From: UBA5796 sp040752455
Lineage (GTDB): Bacteria > Chloroflexota > Anaerolineae > Anaerolineales > Villigracilaceae
NCBI GenBank assembly: GCA_049324115.1
Contig: JBMOMN010000019.1
Span: 1 to 64,000, forward strand
Length of the DNA stretch: 64,000 nt
Direction of reading: 5' to 3'
Shown here piece by piece: positions 8,722 through 16,960 of the stretch; position 1 is the first letter of the stretch, and every line of letters starts with the position of its first letter. The position numbers and the translations under genes are program-made. The notes under the pieces were generated by a model. The model was not told the origin of the DNA and searched no databases. It saw only the letters and a list, made by a program, of their open reading frames with translations.

Positions 8722-9944
8722 ACCTGTGGCAGTCCATCCTCGAGGCCCTCGAAAGCCTGGCCGCCAACAAGATGCGCTCCGGGTTGACCATCCTGGGAAT
8801 CGTCATCGGCGTGGCGGCGGTGATCGCCATGCTGGCGGTCGGCACCGGCGCGCAGGATACGATCACCGGCTCGATCAGCGGCATCGGCACCAACCTGCTC
8901 TTCGTCTTTCGCGGCGGCGACGATTCGATCCGCAACCCCAAGCCGCTCACCCTGGGCGACGCCGACGCCATCGCCGACCCGTTCCAGGCTCCCTCGGTTG
9001 AGGCGGTCGCGCCCGTCCTGGACGGCAGCGCGACCATCTCTTACGGCGGCGAGACCGCCCGCGCCACGATTGACGGCGTGACCCCGGCTTATTTCAGCGT
9101 GCGTAATTACAGCGTGGTCGAAGGCGATTACATCACCGAAGAACACATCCTCGGGCGGGCTTCGGTCGCCCTGGTCGGCCCCGAACTGGCGGATACCCTC
9201 TTCGGGCGTCACGACGGGATCACCGGCGAGACCATCCGCATCGAGGGGCAGCCTTTCCGGGTCATCGGCGTGCTCGAATCGAAAGGCGGCGGGATGATGG
9301 GCAGCCAGGACAACGTCGTCCTGGTCCCGTTCAGCACCGCCCAGACCCGCCTGCTGCGCCGCAGCACCCAGGACCGGGTGGACGTGATCTTCGTCCAGGC
9401 TGTCTCGGCGGACCTGGTCTCGCAGGCGGCGGACGAGATCGCTGATATCCTGCGCGCCCGCCACCGCACCCCCATCGGCGCGGACGATTTCACCGTCTTT
9501 TCGCAGGAGGATTTCGTCCAGACGGCCGAGACCATCACCGGCGTGCTGACCATCTTCCTGGGCGGGATCGCCGGCATTTCCCTCCTGGTGGGCGGGATCG
9601 GGATCATGAACATCATGCTGGTCTCCGTCACCGAGCGGACCCGGGAGATCGGCCTGCGCAAGGCTCTGGGCGCTCGCAAACGTGACATCCTGATCCAGTT
9701 CCTGACCGAATCGTCCCTGCTGAGCATGATCGGCGGGCTGGTGGGAATCCTGGTCGGCTGGGGCATCGCCACCCTGGTGGAAGTCATTGCCGCCAATTCC
9801 GGCACGCCCTTCGCCACCTCCATCGGCCTGGACGCGGTCCTGCTGGCGACGCTCTTCTCGGCCGCGGTCGGGCTGTTCTTCGGCATCTACCCGGCCAACC
9901 GGGCCGCATCGCTCGAACCGGTGGAAGCGCTCCGTTACGAGTAA
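8718..9944 (+). CDS. MacB-type ABC transporter permease
   Basis: A 408-residue FtsX/MacB permease. The first helix (about 22-45) carries the family's K-RS-LT-LGI-IGV stretch, followed by an extracytoplasmic MacB_PCD domain (about 50-265). Three C-terminal helices then surround GGIGIMNIMLVSVTERTREIG and RKALGA, the coupling motif, and the protein ends in PANRAA-LEPVEALRYE, the classical MacB C-terminus. Four transmembrane segments in all. It pairs with the overlapping ATPase gene. The downstream inverted repeat with T-run at 9978-10071 probably ends the operon. Confidence 0.92.
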
Positions 9945-9977
9945 TCAGTATCCAGTGATCAGTTTTTAGTGAGCGCG

Positions 9978-10071
9978 AGTGCGTCGCACCTGATCTTTGG
10001 GAAAGACCCCGTAACGAGAAACTCTTTTCGGTGGAAGAATCTCAAAAGGAAAGGTGCGACGCACTATTTTT
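9978..10071 (+). terminator. Long-range inverted repeat with T-run after the MacAB-type operon
   Basis: AGTGCGTCGCACCT (9978-9991) and AGGTGCGACGCACT (10052-10065) are perfect 14-base inverted arms about 60 bases apart, followed by ATTTTTT. The inner part of each arm is itself nearly palindromic (GTGCGTCGCAC). It could work as a terminator for the efflux operon, but the shape also fits a small mobile repeat. Confidence 0.5.
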
Positions 10072-10077
10072 TCCAGC

Positions 10078-10097
10078 AGACTTCCGAAGTCTTTTTT
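10078..10097 (+). repeat. AGACTTCCGAAGTCT repeat followed by T-run
   Basis: A near-palindromic 15-mer, AGACTTCCGAAGTCT, followed by TTTTT. The identical 15-mer occurs in inverted pairs at 44219-44251, so this is a dispersed element. Here it may double as a weak terminator just before the GNAT gene. Confidence 0.5.
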
Positions 10098-10113
10098 CAG
10101 GAAGGAATAGGTC

Positions 10114-10692
10114 TTGTCTCTCCAAATCGCCTCCATCCCCCCGTCCGGCTTGAGCGAGTACGCCCGCATCCCGATCCGCTTCGAGGTGGCCTCCATCCTC
10201 CAGCCTGAACCGGTAAACGGCGGATTGGGCGGCATCCTGCTGCGCGAGCTCCCGGTCGAGCCATACGTCAAGGATTACGACCTCGACGAGACTCCCGCCG
10301 ACTGGCCCCAGCAATTCAACGTGGATAACTGGGGCTTCTTCCTGGCTTACTCGGACGTGGAACTGGTCGGCGCGGCGGCAGTCGCCTTCGACACGGGCGG
10401 CATCCACATGCTCGAAGGTCGCCCGGACCTGGCCGTTTTATGGGACATCCGCGTCCGCCCGGAGTGGCGCGGCCGGGGCGTGGGGAAGGCCCTTTTCGAG
10501 CACGCAGGCCAATGGTCCCGCGAGCGCGGCTGTACGCAGTTGAAGGTCGAGACCCAGAACGTCAACGTCCGCGCCTGCCGCTTCTACCAAAAGATGGGCT
10601 GCGAACTGGGCCTCATCCATCGCTACGGCTACGCCGCCATCCCGCACGTGAGGGAAGAAGTAATGTTGTGCTGGTATTTGGGGTTGGGATGA
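10114..10692 (+). CDS. GNAT family N-acetyltransferase
   Basis: A 192-residue protein with the acetyl-CoA-binding signature RVRPEWRGRGVGKALF at about 112-127, followed by the family's helix and the VNVRACRFYQKMGCELG stretch, as in RimI/Gcn5-type enzymes. The N-terminal half (1-70) is less typical and may form the acceptor pocket; the substrate is unknown. The start is a TTG preceded by GGAAGGAA at 7-12 bases; no closer ATG keeps the same domain. The gene is flanked by repeats upstream and is convergent with the histidine phosphatase gene. Confidence 0.82.
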   Translation: MSLQIASIPPSGLSEYARIPIRFEVASILQPEPVNGGLGGILLRELPVEPYVKDYDLDETPADWPQQFNVDNWGFFLAYSDVELVGAAAVAFDTGGIHMLEGRPDLAVLWDIRVRPEWRGRGVGKALFEHAGQWSRERGCTQLKVETQNVNVRACRFYQKMGCELGLIHRYGYAAIPHVREEVMLCWYLGLG

Positions 10693-10719
10693 GAAAATCC
10701 CACCGGGTTTCGGCGGGAT
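10691..10719 (-). terminator. Terminator of the B12-protein operon
   Basis: On the minus strand ATCCCGCCG pairs with CGGTGGGAT (one G-T pair) across a five-base loop and is followed by TTTCTC. It lies 13 bases past the stop of the histidine phosphatase gene, between two convergent genes. Confidence 0.6.
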
Positions 10720-10732
10720 CAGGTTGGCCCGA

Positions 10733-11377
10733 TCAGGATTCCGGTTTCTTCCTTTTCTTCTCCGGCAGGGGGAAGTCGAACGGCGGCCTGCGGTTGAGCC
10801 ACAGCAATCTTGCCCCCGTCTCGGACAGGTAGAGGGCCGTCACCGAGCCGGTGTCCACCGCCAGCCGTTGGAAGTTGTCCAGCGGCAGGCCGAGGTAGTG
10901 GGTCACGGCCAGTTTGATCGGGTCGGCGTGGAAGACGACCGCGAGGATGTGTTTGGGTCTGTGAGCCGCGGCGATCCGGTCGAGGGCGGTGACGACCCGC
11001 GTTTGGCACTGGACGAAGGATTCGCCCTCCGGGAAGGTGAAACGGGACGGCGCCCCCTGGACGATCTTCCAGGCTTTGAGCCTGGCGAGCGCCTTCCAGG
11101 AGCGTCCCTGCCATCTGCCGACGTCGGTGTCAACCAGGTCGGGGATGTGTTGGACCTCCAGGTGGCAAGCCTCGGCCAGGGGAGCGGCGGTTTCGACGGC
11201 GCGCTCCAGGGGGCTGGCATAGATCGCTTTCAACGGGACCCGGCCGAGGGTCCCGGCCAGCGCCTGCGCCTGATCGAGTCCGCGTCCGTTCAGGTGGACC
11301 CCGGGCAGGCGTCCCGCCATTTTGGTCGTCTTCACGTAGTCATTTTCGCCATGACGGATGAGCAGCAACAGGGGCAT
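10733..11377 (-). CDS. Histidine phosphatase family protein (phosphoglycerate mutase-like)
   Basis: A 214-residue protein of the histidine phosphatase superfamily. LLLIRHGEN near the N-terminus holds the RHG catalytic motif with the phospho-accepting His9. IYASPLERAVETA supplies the usual second arginine, and VVFHADPIK carries the second catalytic histidine. The C-terminus is a short Lys/Pro-rich tail. Members act on phosphosugars, nucleotides or cobalamin precursors such as alpha-ribazole phosphate (CobC). CobC would fit a B12-using operon, but nothing in the sequence proves it. It is the last gene of a four-gene operon, 3 bases after the UPF0316 gene. Confidence 0.85.
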   Translation of the reverse strand: MPLLLLIRHGENDYVKTTKMAGRLPGVHLNGRGLDQAQALAGTLGRVPLKAIYASPLERAVETAAPLAEACHLEVQHIPDLVDTDVGRWQGRSWKALARLKAWKIVQGAPSRFTFPEGESFVQCQTRVVTALDRIAAAHRPKHILAVVFHADPIKLAVTHYLGLPLDNFQRLAVDTGSVTALYLSETGARLLWLNRRPPFDFPLPEKKRKKPES

Positions 11378-11380
11378 GGT

Positions 11381-11968
11381 TCATTTCTTTTTGGTGAAGT
11401 TTTGGGCCAGGTTTTTCGAGACCGCAGGGAAGACCCCTTGTTCGGTCGAGCGGACTTCCTCGATGGACAGGAACGCTCCCGGCAGGGTTTCGTGGAAGAT
11501 AGCCGTCACGACGGGCAGGTCGCGGCGTTTGATGGTGGTGTAGATGAGCTTGACTTCGCCGGTGCTGCCCTGGCCGTCCACGGTGGTGATGCCGAAATTG
11601 GCCTGGTGCAGGCGCTCGATCAGCTCCGCCGGGTCGCGGCGGATGATGGCCCGCAGCGTGACCGTGCCGAGGGCCAGCCGGTTTTCGAGGTACATGCCCA
11701 CGTAGTTGCCGGCTGCGAACCCGGCCGCGTACCCCAGGTAAGCGGCCACGTTCTGGGCGTGCTTGACCAGTTGCGAGGTGGCGACGATCCAGATGAAAAC
11801 TTCGATGAAGCCGAGCAGGGGAGCCAGGTGGCGCAGTCCGCGTGAGGTGAAGATGATCCGCATGGTGCCCAGGCTGACGTCTATGATGCGCGCCAGGCAG
11901 ATCAGCACCGGCAGGATCACCCAGGCAAACCAGTCGAAACCGGCGGAGGCTTGGGGCAGGATGTCCAT
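11381..11968 (-). CDS. UPF0316 (DUF5698/DUF2179) membrane protein
   Basis: A 195-residue protein of the UPF0316 family. Three N-terminal hydrophobic segments (about 15-30, 47-64, 72-95) include the family's ARIIDVSLGTMRIIFTSRG stretch; a soluble C-terminal DUF2179-like domain (about 105-190) contains G-STGEVKLIYTTIKRRDLP. The biochemical role is unknown; DUF2179 is also found in transporters and nucleotide-binding regulators. Its ATG shares one base with the stop of the dehydrogenase gene (TGATG), so the two are translationally coupled. Confidence 0.85.
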   Translation of the reverse strand: MDILPQASAGFDWFAWVILPVLICLARIIDVSLGTMRIIFTSRGLRHLAPLLGFIEVFIWIVATSQLVKHAQNVAAYLGYAAGFAAGNYVGMYLENRLALGTVTLRAIIRRDPAELIERLHQANFGITTVDGQGSTGEVKLIYTTIKRRDLPVVTAIFHETLPGAFLSIEEVRSTEQGVFPAVSKNLAQNFTKKK

Positions 11969-13092
11969 CAGACCGTCATTTTATCAGAATACGAGACACC
12001 TTCCTTGACAAAACGGGTCAGTTCGCTGACGCTGAAATCGCTCAGGCCGAGTTTTTCGAGGGTACGGCCGCGCCGCCAGTAGTCGGTGCGGTGGATGAAG
12101 TTGGCCATGCGGATCATGCTGTCCATGCCGCGCACCGAGACGCCGTAGCGGGTGCCGAGGGCCGCGATCGGCACCAGGCTCATCGGCACGTCCTCGAAGA
12201 TGTAGCGGTGGTTGAGGGTGCTGGGGGCCTTGATGCCGTAATACCCCGGCTGGTTGTGGATGGCTTCGTGCAGGTCTTCGCCGGTGGCGTCGTAGGCCAG
12301 CTTGAGCCATTCCAGCGAGGTGCGGGCGCGGATACCCAGGGCCGAGGCCACCGTGACCCGTTCCCGGTCGAGCACTTCGAGCACCCGCGCCACCGAGCGG
12401 GATACCCCGTCAATGTAGAATTCGAAGTTGCCGTGGGTGGCTTCGATCCAGCCTGCGTTCAGGATCGAGATGGCCGGATGGAAGATGGCGCCCATGTTGT
12501 TCAGGCCGGTGTGCAGCACGTCTATCCCGTCAATGTATTGTGGGTAAGCCGGGTGGATGGCTTCGAGCACTTCGGGAGTGCGGTTGGCGGGCAGGGCGGC
12601 CAGCGGCACGGCTTCCTTGATGCGGAAGATGCGGGCCTGGGCCGGGCCGTCGGAGCGGCTGGCGTAGATGAACGTCTCGGCTTCGGAGACGATAATGTCG
12701 GCCCGCCCGCCGCTGTCGCGGTAGACCTTGTTGAACTCCAGCGCGCCGCAGGTCCGCCCGGGGTGCAGGATGACGATCTGCCCGTCACGGAGGTAGGGAG
12801 CGCTCCGGCGGGCGATATCGGCGTGGGCCGAGGACGGCACCACTACCATGATGACTTCCGCAAAATCAATGATCTTCTGGTAATCCGACGTGATCAATTG
12901 CAGTTCGCCGAACCCGTGCGGCCAGCCGTCGTAACTTTCCAGGTCAACCCCTTTGCGGGCTTCGATGGCTTCGATGTGTTCGAAAGTGCGGTTGAACAGC
13001 CCTACTTCGAATCCCATCAGGGCCAGGTGCGCGGCCATGGATTTGCCCCCGTGACCGGCTCCGATGACGGCATAGCGTGGTGCTTTGGACAT
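11968..13092 (-). CDS. NAD/NADP octopine/nopaline dehydrogenase family protein
   Basis: A 374-residue dehydrogenase of the octopine/opine family. An N-terminal Rossmann domain carries GAGHGGKSMAAHLA at about 11-24. A C-terminal all-helical octopine-DH domain contains H-GLNNMGAIFHPA and the conserved HNQPGY stretch. The family reductively condenses an amino acid with a 2-oxo acid, or runs in reverse. AAGGAGG lies 6 bases upstream of the ATG, and the B12-domain gene ends 19 bases before it, so I infer that both enzymes work on a common amino-acid-like compound. The substrate is not predictable. Confidence 0.85.
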   Translation of the reverse strand: MSKAPRYAVIGAGHGGKSMAAHLALMGFEVGLFNRTFEHIEAIEARKGVDLESYDGWPHGFGELQLITSDYQKIIDFAEVIMVVVPSSAHADIARRSAPYLRDGQIVILHPGRTCGALEFNKVYRDSGGRADIIVSEAETFIYASRSDGPAQARIFRIKEAVPLAALPANRTPEVLEAIHPAYPQYIDGIDVLHTGLNNMGAIFHPAISILNAGWIEATHGNFEFYIDGVSRSVARVLEVLDRERVTVASALGIRARTSLEWLKLAYDATGEDLHEAIHNQPGYYGIKAPSTLNHRYIFEDVPMSLVPIAALGTRYGVSVRGMDSMIRMANFIHRTDYWRRGRTLEKLGLSDFSVSELTRFVKEGVSYSDKMTV

Positions 13093-13111
13093 TTTATCCT
13101 CCTTGGAAAAA

Positions 13112-14770
13112 TTATTTCAGGAATTCAGCCAGGCGTTCGGTTTCGCCCAGCGGTTGTCCTGTGGCTGGATTGGCGGCCAGGTTGGCCCCGCGAGCGTCAA
13201 TACGGGTGACGATCTTCCCCTGCGCGTAGAGATTATTGCGTAACTGCGGCGCGTCGAGGATGCCGAGGGCGACGGCTTTCGCCAGGGTGGCGGGGTCCAC
13301 GAGCGGGTCCGGGACGGCCGGGCCGGCTACCGCTCGAATGGCCTCCAGCGTCACCCCGGCCTCTTCCACCAACTCCGCCTTGCGGCGCTGGACCTCCGGG
13401 TCGGCGGTCAGGTCGGGCTGGCCCATGGCATTCTCGATGGCGCGGCGGGCCATGCGGGCCGACTCGATCACGTCCTGCCCGGTGGCGGCGTGGTCCGCTT
13501 CGGTGTGCCCGACGATGTGGATGATGTGCGGCCTGAGCGCCATTTGCAGGTAGATGCTGGCGGATAAATGCGCCCGTGCGGCATTTTCCTCGACCGGGTA
13601 ACTGAGCAGGCCGGTGCGGGTTTGTTTCCAGACCGTGAAACGTGGTGCGTGTTGCGTGAGAGGCTGGATTATCTCGATGACGGCCAGCATCTTCGCCAGG
13701 TCCATCTTGTCCGAAAGCTCGGACGGGCTGTTGAACATCAGTTGGGCGATGTAGTCCTTGACCCCGAAGGCGCGGGCGTTGTAGGCCGAAAGATAAGCCG
13801 AAACGACGAAGACCACGTCCGGGGCGTCGCGCATGCCCCAGTGGTGCGGCTCGTTCAACTCGACCGGGATGCCGCGTTCGCCGTACCAGGCCATCACTTT
13901 CTGGTGCTCGCGGATCGAGCCATCCATGTCCCAGGGGCCGCGCCCATCCATCTTGTTGAACCAGAAAAGCGGGATGGCGCACCAGGCGATGTTGATCGTA
14001 TCCACGTACATTTCGGCCAGGCGGATGAAATCGTCGGTGCCGGAGTAGGTGCGCACGAGCGGGAAGTTTCCGGTGCGGCTGGCGGCGAAGAGCGCCCGGT
14101 AATCCTCCGGGCTGCGGACCGGGACGCCGCCGGCGCCGGTGCGGCGCGGGTCCTGGCGCTCGGGGTGGAAGAAGTTGGCCTGGGCGTCCTGGTCAATGCC
14201 GAGCGAGACCACATCCAGGACGCGGGCCTCGGCGATCTGGCGGATGCCTTCGAGGCTGGCTTGCATGGTCGGCAGGCCGAAGTGGTGGCGCAGGATGGGG
14301 TAGGGCGCTTTCCAGCGGATGCGCTCGACGGTCGTCTGGGGATAGTCGTCCGGGTTGTTCGTCACAGCCTGGCCGCGCAGGAAGGCGATCACCTCCTCGA
14401 CCGGCTCGGTCCCGTCGAAGCTGCGCTCGAAGAAGTTGATCTTCCTGATCCGATCCACCACCGGGGGCGTGCCGCCGAAGACGAAGCGCACGCCTGCCTC
14501 GTGCAAGTCGGCGGCCTCCTCGGCGAACTGACCGAGCAGGCGTTCACCCGTCTCGGGGGTGAGGCGGTACGAGACGCCGATGAGCAGCTCGTCACCCGGC
14601 CCTGCCCGGGCGCGGGCCTCGCGTGCAGTTTGAAGCATTTTTTCTATGGGAACAGCCGGTCCGAGGAAACTGGTCTTCCATCCTGCGTTTTCGGCCAGGC
14701 GCAGGAAGCGCGAAACCCCGGCAACGTGAACGCACTCGCCGATAGCGCCGCCAATAAGCATTTTAGCCAT
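13112..14770 (-). CDS. B12-binding domain fused to glutamate-mutase-like barrel
   Basis: A 552-residue protein. Residues 1-135 resemble the small cobalamin-binding subunit of glutamate mutase (GlmS): IGG-IGECVHVAG, AGWKTSFLG-AVPIE, LLIGVSYRL and FVFGG follow its order. In the usual DxHxxG motif His15 and Gly18 are kept but the Asp is Cys13. Residues about 150-470 resemble the large barrel subunit (GlmE): PLVRTYSGTDDFIRLAE, a DGSIREHQKVM-WYGERGI-VE helix, and later NAFG-type repeats. A fused S+E enzyme doing a B12-dependent carbon-skeleton or amino-shift reaction is my inference. AAAGGAGG upstream supports the start. It is first in an operon with the opine-type dehydrogenase. Confidence 0.68.
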   Translation of the reverse strand: MAKMLIGGAIGECVHVAGVSRFLRLAENAGWKTSFLGPAVPIEKMLQTAREARARAGPGDELLIGVSYRLTPETGERLLGQFAEEAADLHEAGVRFVFGGTPPVVDRIRKINFFERSFDGTEPVEEVIAFLRGQAVTNNPDDYPQTTVERIRWKAPYPILRHHFGLPTMQASLEGIRQIAEARVLDVVSLGIDQDAQANFFHPERQDPRRTGAGGVPVRSPEDYRALFAASRTGNFPLVRTYSGTDDFIRLAEMYVDTINIAWCAIPLFWFNKMDGRGPWDMDGSIREHQKVMAWYGERGIPVELNEPHHWGMRDAPDVVFVVSAYLSAYNARAFGVKDYIAQLMFNSPSELSDKMDLAKMLAVIEIIQPLTQHAPRFTVWKQTRTGLLSYPVEENAARAHLSASIYLQMALRPHIIHIVGHTEADHAATGQDVIESARMARRAIENAMGQPDLTADPEVQRRKAELVEEAGVTLEAIRAVAGPAVPDPLVDPATLAKAVALGILDAPQLRNNLYAQGKIVTRIDARGANLAANPATGQPLGETERLAEFLK

Positions 14771-14960
14771 GGTAAACCTCCTTTGGCTTGAATGGGGTTG
14801 ATTGCCATGCCTGCATTGCCGAGTGATATCAGCGAGAGGGCGGGCAGATCAATAAATTTTTCGGTAACAAGAACCGTGTAGTTGCAGTAATCAGAGCGTA
14901 ACTGCGAAGCGGCATGCCCAACGTATGGATGAGCGTTGGCAGCCAGCAATGTATGGACAA

Positions 14961-14969
14961 ATTATACCA
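14961..14969 (-). promoter_or_regulatory. Extended -10 promoter element for the B12-protein operon
   Basis: On the minus strand TGG-TATAAT forms an extended -10 element just beyond the rarA stop codon; no good -35 is visible. Transcription from it would leave a leader of about 180 bases before the B12-domain gene. The leader could hold a control element, but I do not see the conserved B12-box of a cobalamin riboswitch in it. Confidence 0.45.
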
Positions 14970-14988
14970 GCAATGGATCGCGGCCGAA

Positions 14989-16392
14989 TCACCGGGTGCG
15001 GCGCTTGATCTCGTCAATTTTGTCTTGCGGCAAGGCGGGCACGTCTTCGTACCGCTCGATCTCCAGGGCGGCGCGCTGGGCCTCGCGCCAGAGTTGCAGG
15101 CGGGCCGTCACCTGCGCCTCGTAACCTTCCTGCGACGGCTGGTAGAAGTACGTGCCGAGCAGGCGTTTGGGCAGGTATTGCTGGGGGATGAAATGGCCTT
15201 CGGATTCGTGCGGATAGGCGTATCCCTTGCCCTGGCCGGTGGCCGCGTCCCGGTTGGAATCCTGCAAGTGGCGCGGGACCGAGACCTGTCCCTCCTTCTC
15301 GAGCCGGTCCACGGCTGAGAAGTATCCTCCGGCGCTGTTCGATTTGGGCGCGGTGGCGAGATAGAGGGTGGCCTCGACGATGGGGTAGATGCCCTCCGGC
15401 AGGCCGATGAAGTCGAAGGCAGAAGCGGCTGAAGCCGCTACTACGAGTCCCAGCGGGTCGGCCAGGCCGATGTCTTCGCCCGCCAGGATGATCAACCGCC
15501 GTAAAATGAAGCGCGGGTCTTCCCCGGCGTAGAGCATCTTGGCCAGCCAGTAGAGGGCTGCGTCGGGGTCGGAGCCGCGCACGGATTTGATGAAGGCCGA
15601 GATGGTATCGTAGTGGGCGTCGCCGTCCTTGTCGTAGAGCACCGCCCGGCGCTGGATCGATTCCTGGGCCACGTCGAGCGTGACGTGGATCACCCCGTCC
15701 GCGCCCGGCTGGGTGGATTCGACCGCCAGCTCGAGGGCGTTGAGGGCGTTACGGGCGTCGCCGCCGGCCACTTCGGTTAAATGGACGCGGGCCTCCGGGT
15801 CCAGGACGATGCGCTTGCTCCCGTAGCCGCGCGCCTCGTCCGCCAGGGCGCGGTCAATCAGGATGCCGGTCTCCTCCTGGGTCAGCCATCGCAGTTGGAA
15901 GATGCGCGAGCGCGAGATGAGGGCACCGATGACCTCGAAATAGGGATTCTCGGTAGTCGCGCCGATCAGCGTGACCGCGCCGGTCTCGACGTGGGGCAGG
16001 AGGGCGTCCTGTTGGGCCTTGTTCCAGCGATGGACTTCGTCCACGAAAAGGAGGGTGCGAGTGTTGTAAAGGCGGCGGCGTTCGATGGCCTCGTCAATGA
16101 TGGCGCGCAGGTCGGCTTTGCCGGCCAGGATAGCCGAGATGGTGACGAAGTGGCTGCGGGTGGTGTTGGCGATGATCTGGGCCAGGGTGGTCTTGCCGGT
16201 GCCGGGCGGCCCCCAGAGGATGATGGACGAGAAGAGTTTGTCAGCTTCGATGGCGCGGCGCAGCAACTTGCCCTCGCCGATGATGTGGTCCTGGCCGATG
16301 TATTCGTCGAGGGTGCGCGGGCGCATCCGGGCGGCCAGCGGCGCTTCGGATTTCATGCGTTCTTGCATGGCATGGTCGAAAAGATCGGACAT
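14989..16392 (-). CDS. rarA: Replication-associated recombination ATPase RarA/MgsA
   Basis: A 467-residue AAA+ ATPase of the RarA/MgsA/WRNIP1 family. After MRPRTLDEYIGQDHI comes Walker A GPPGTGKTT (about 61-69), then Walker B LLFVDEVHRWNK and sensor 1 GATTENPYFEV. The helical C-terminal tetramerisation half starts near VLYDKDGDAHYDTISAFIKS-RGSDPDAALYWLA, the strongest RarA signature, and ends in a YLP-RL-G-YF-P stretch. RarA acts at stalled replication forks, loading or removing proteins from DNA gaps. Length is normal. The ribosome site is weak. It lies between the B12-protein operon promoter and the terminator at 16425. Confidence 0.95.
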   Translation of the reverse strand: MSDLFDHAMQERMKSEAPLAARMRPRTLDEYIGQDHIIGEGKLLRRAIEADKLFSSIILWGPPGTGKTTLAQIIANTTRSHFVTISAILAGKADLRAIIDEAIERRRLYNTRTLLFVDEVHRWNKAQQDALLPHVETGAVTLIGATTENPYFEVIGALISRSRIFQLRWLTQEETGILIDRALADEARGYGSKRIVLDPEARVHLTEVAGGDARNALNALELAVESTQPGADGVIHVTLDVAQESIQRRAVLYDKDGDAHYDTISAFIKSVRGSDPDAALYWLAKMLYAGEDPRFILRRLIILAGEDIGLADPLGLVVAASAASAFDFIGLPEGIYPIVEATLYLATAPKSNSAGGYFSAVDRLEKEGQVSVPRHLQDSNRDAATGQGKGYAYPHESEGHFIPQQYLPKRLLGTYFYQPSQEGYEAQVTARLQLWREAQRAALEIERYEDVPALPQDKIDEIKRRTR

Positions 16393-16424
16393 ATTGGTGA
16401 TTTTATCACGGGGCTGCCGGAAAC

Positions 16425-16449
16425 CAAAAAGGCGACCCGGATGATCGCC
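16425..16449 (-). terminator. Terminator at the end of the STAS/kinase operon
   Basis: On the minus strand GGCGA pairs with TCGCC across a nine-base loop and is followed by five T residues. It lies 28 bases after the STAS stop codon and just before rarA, marking the end of the large regulatory operon. Confidence 0.6.
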
Positions 16450-16476
16450 TGTTTCGGTATTGACTTCGGCTGCCCA

Positions 16477-16875
16477 CTAAAACGAGTTGATGGCTGCCTG
16501 CATGTCCGTATGGATTTCGATGAACATATCGTAGCCGGTCATTTTGAGCACTTCGAGCACGGACTCCGAAGGTCTCAGGAGTTTGAGATGCGGGGACTTA
16601 TACGTGCCGTCGGCCAGCCCCTTTTTGATGTCGCCGTCGTTGCCGTTCGGCGACCTGAAGCGCAGTTCGTTGAAAAGGTTGTGGATGGTGCGCAGCCCGG
16701 CACTGCTCAGGAAGTTCAAATCCGTCAGATCCAGAAGGATGTATTGCGCGCCGCCGTCTATGATCTCCCTGGCTGTTTTTTCGAGCCGTTCGTAGGTGGA
16801 TGAATTGACCTCGCCGGTCAGGCGCAAAACCGAAACCGGGACGCGTCCCTGCTGTTGCGAAATCACAATATCCAT
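16477..16875 (-). CDS. STAS-domain anti-anti-sigma-factor-like protein
   Basis: A 132-residue single STAS domain. VLRLTGEVNSSTYERLE and the DLTDLNFLSSAGLR motif match anti-anti-sigma factors of the SpoIIAA/RsbV type; the serine pair at 57-58 is where the partner kinase would phosphorylate. An insertion of about 15 residues (about 72-88) between the phosphorylation motif and the next strand is longer than in SpoIIAA. Normally STAS proteins switch partners according to phosphorylation; no RsbW-type kinase gene is nearby, so its partner may be one of the upstream histidine kinases or the ATPase. It follows the ATPase gene by 85 bases, with a weak promoter possible in the gap (TTGACT at 16936-16941). 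Confidence 0.85.
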   Translation of the reverse strand: MDIVISQQQGRVPVSVLRLTGEVNSSTYERLEKTAREIIDGGAQYILLDLTDLNFLSSAGLRTIHNLFNELRFRSPNGNDGDIKKGLADGTYKSPHLKLLRPSESVLEVLKMTGYDMFIEIHTDMQAAINSF

Positions 16876-16960
16876 TGGCTTCTCCTGGAATTACGACTAA
16901 ATTGATACTATTATTCTGTATTGTAAGCAGGCCGAAGTCAATCGAAATTCAGCGGGATTT

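Noticed and set aside
13112..14770. Lysine 5,6-aminomutase or ornithine aminomutase subunit
   Set aside because: No PLP-binding motif is visible, and the barrel matches the glutamate mutase E style better.
14771..14954. Cobalamin riboswitch before the B12-domain gene
   Set aside because: I looked for the conserved B12-box and the core stem pattern on the minus strand and did not see them.
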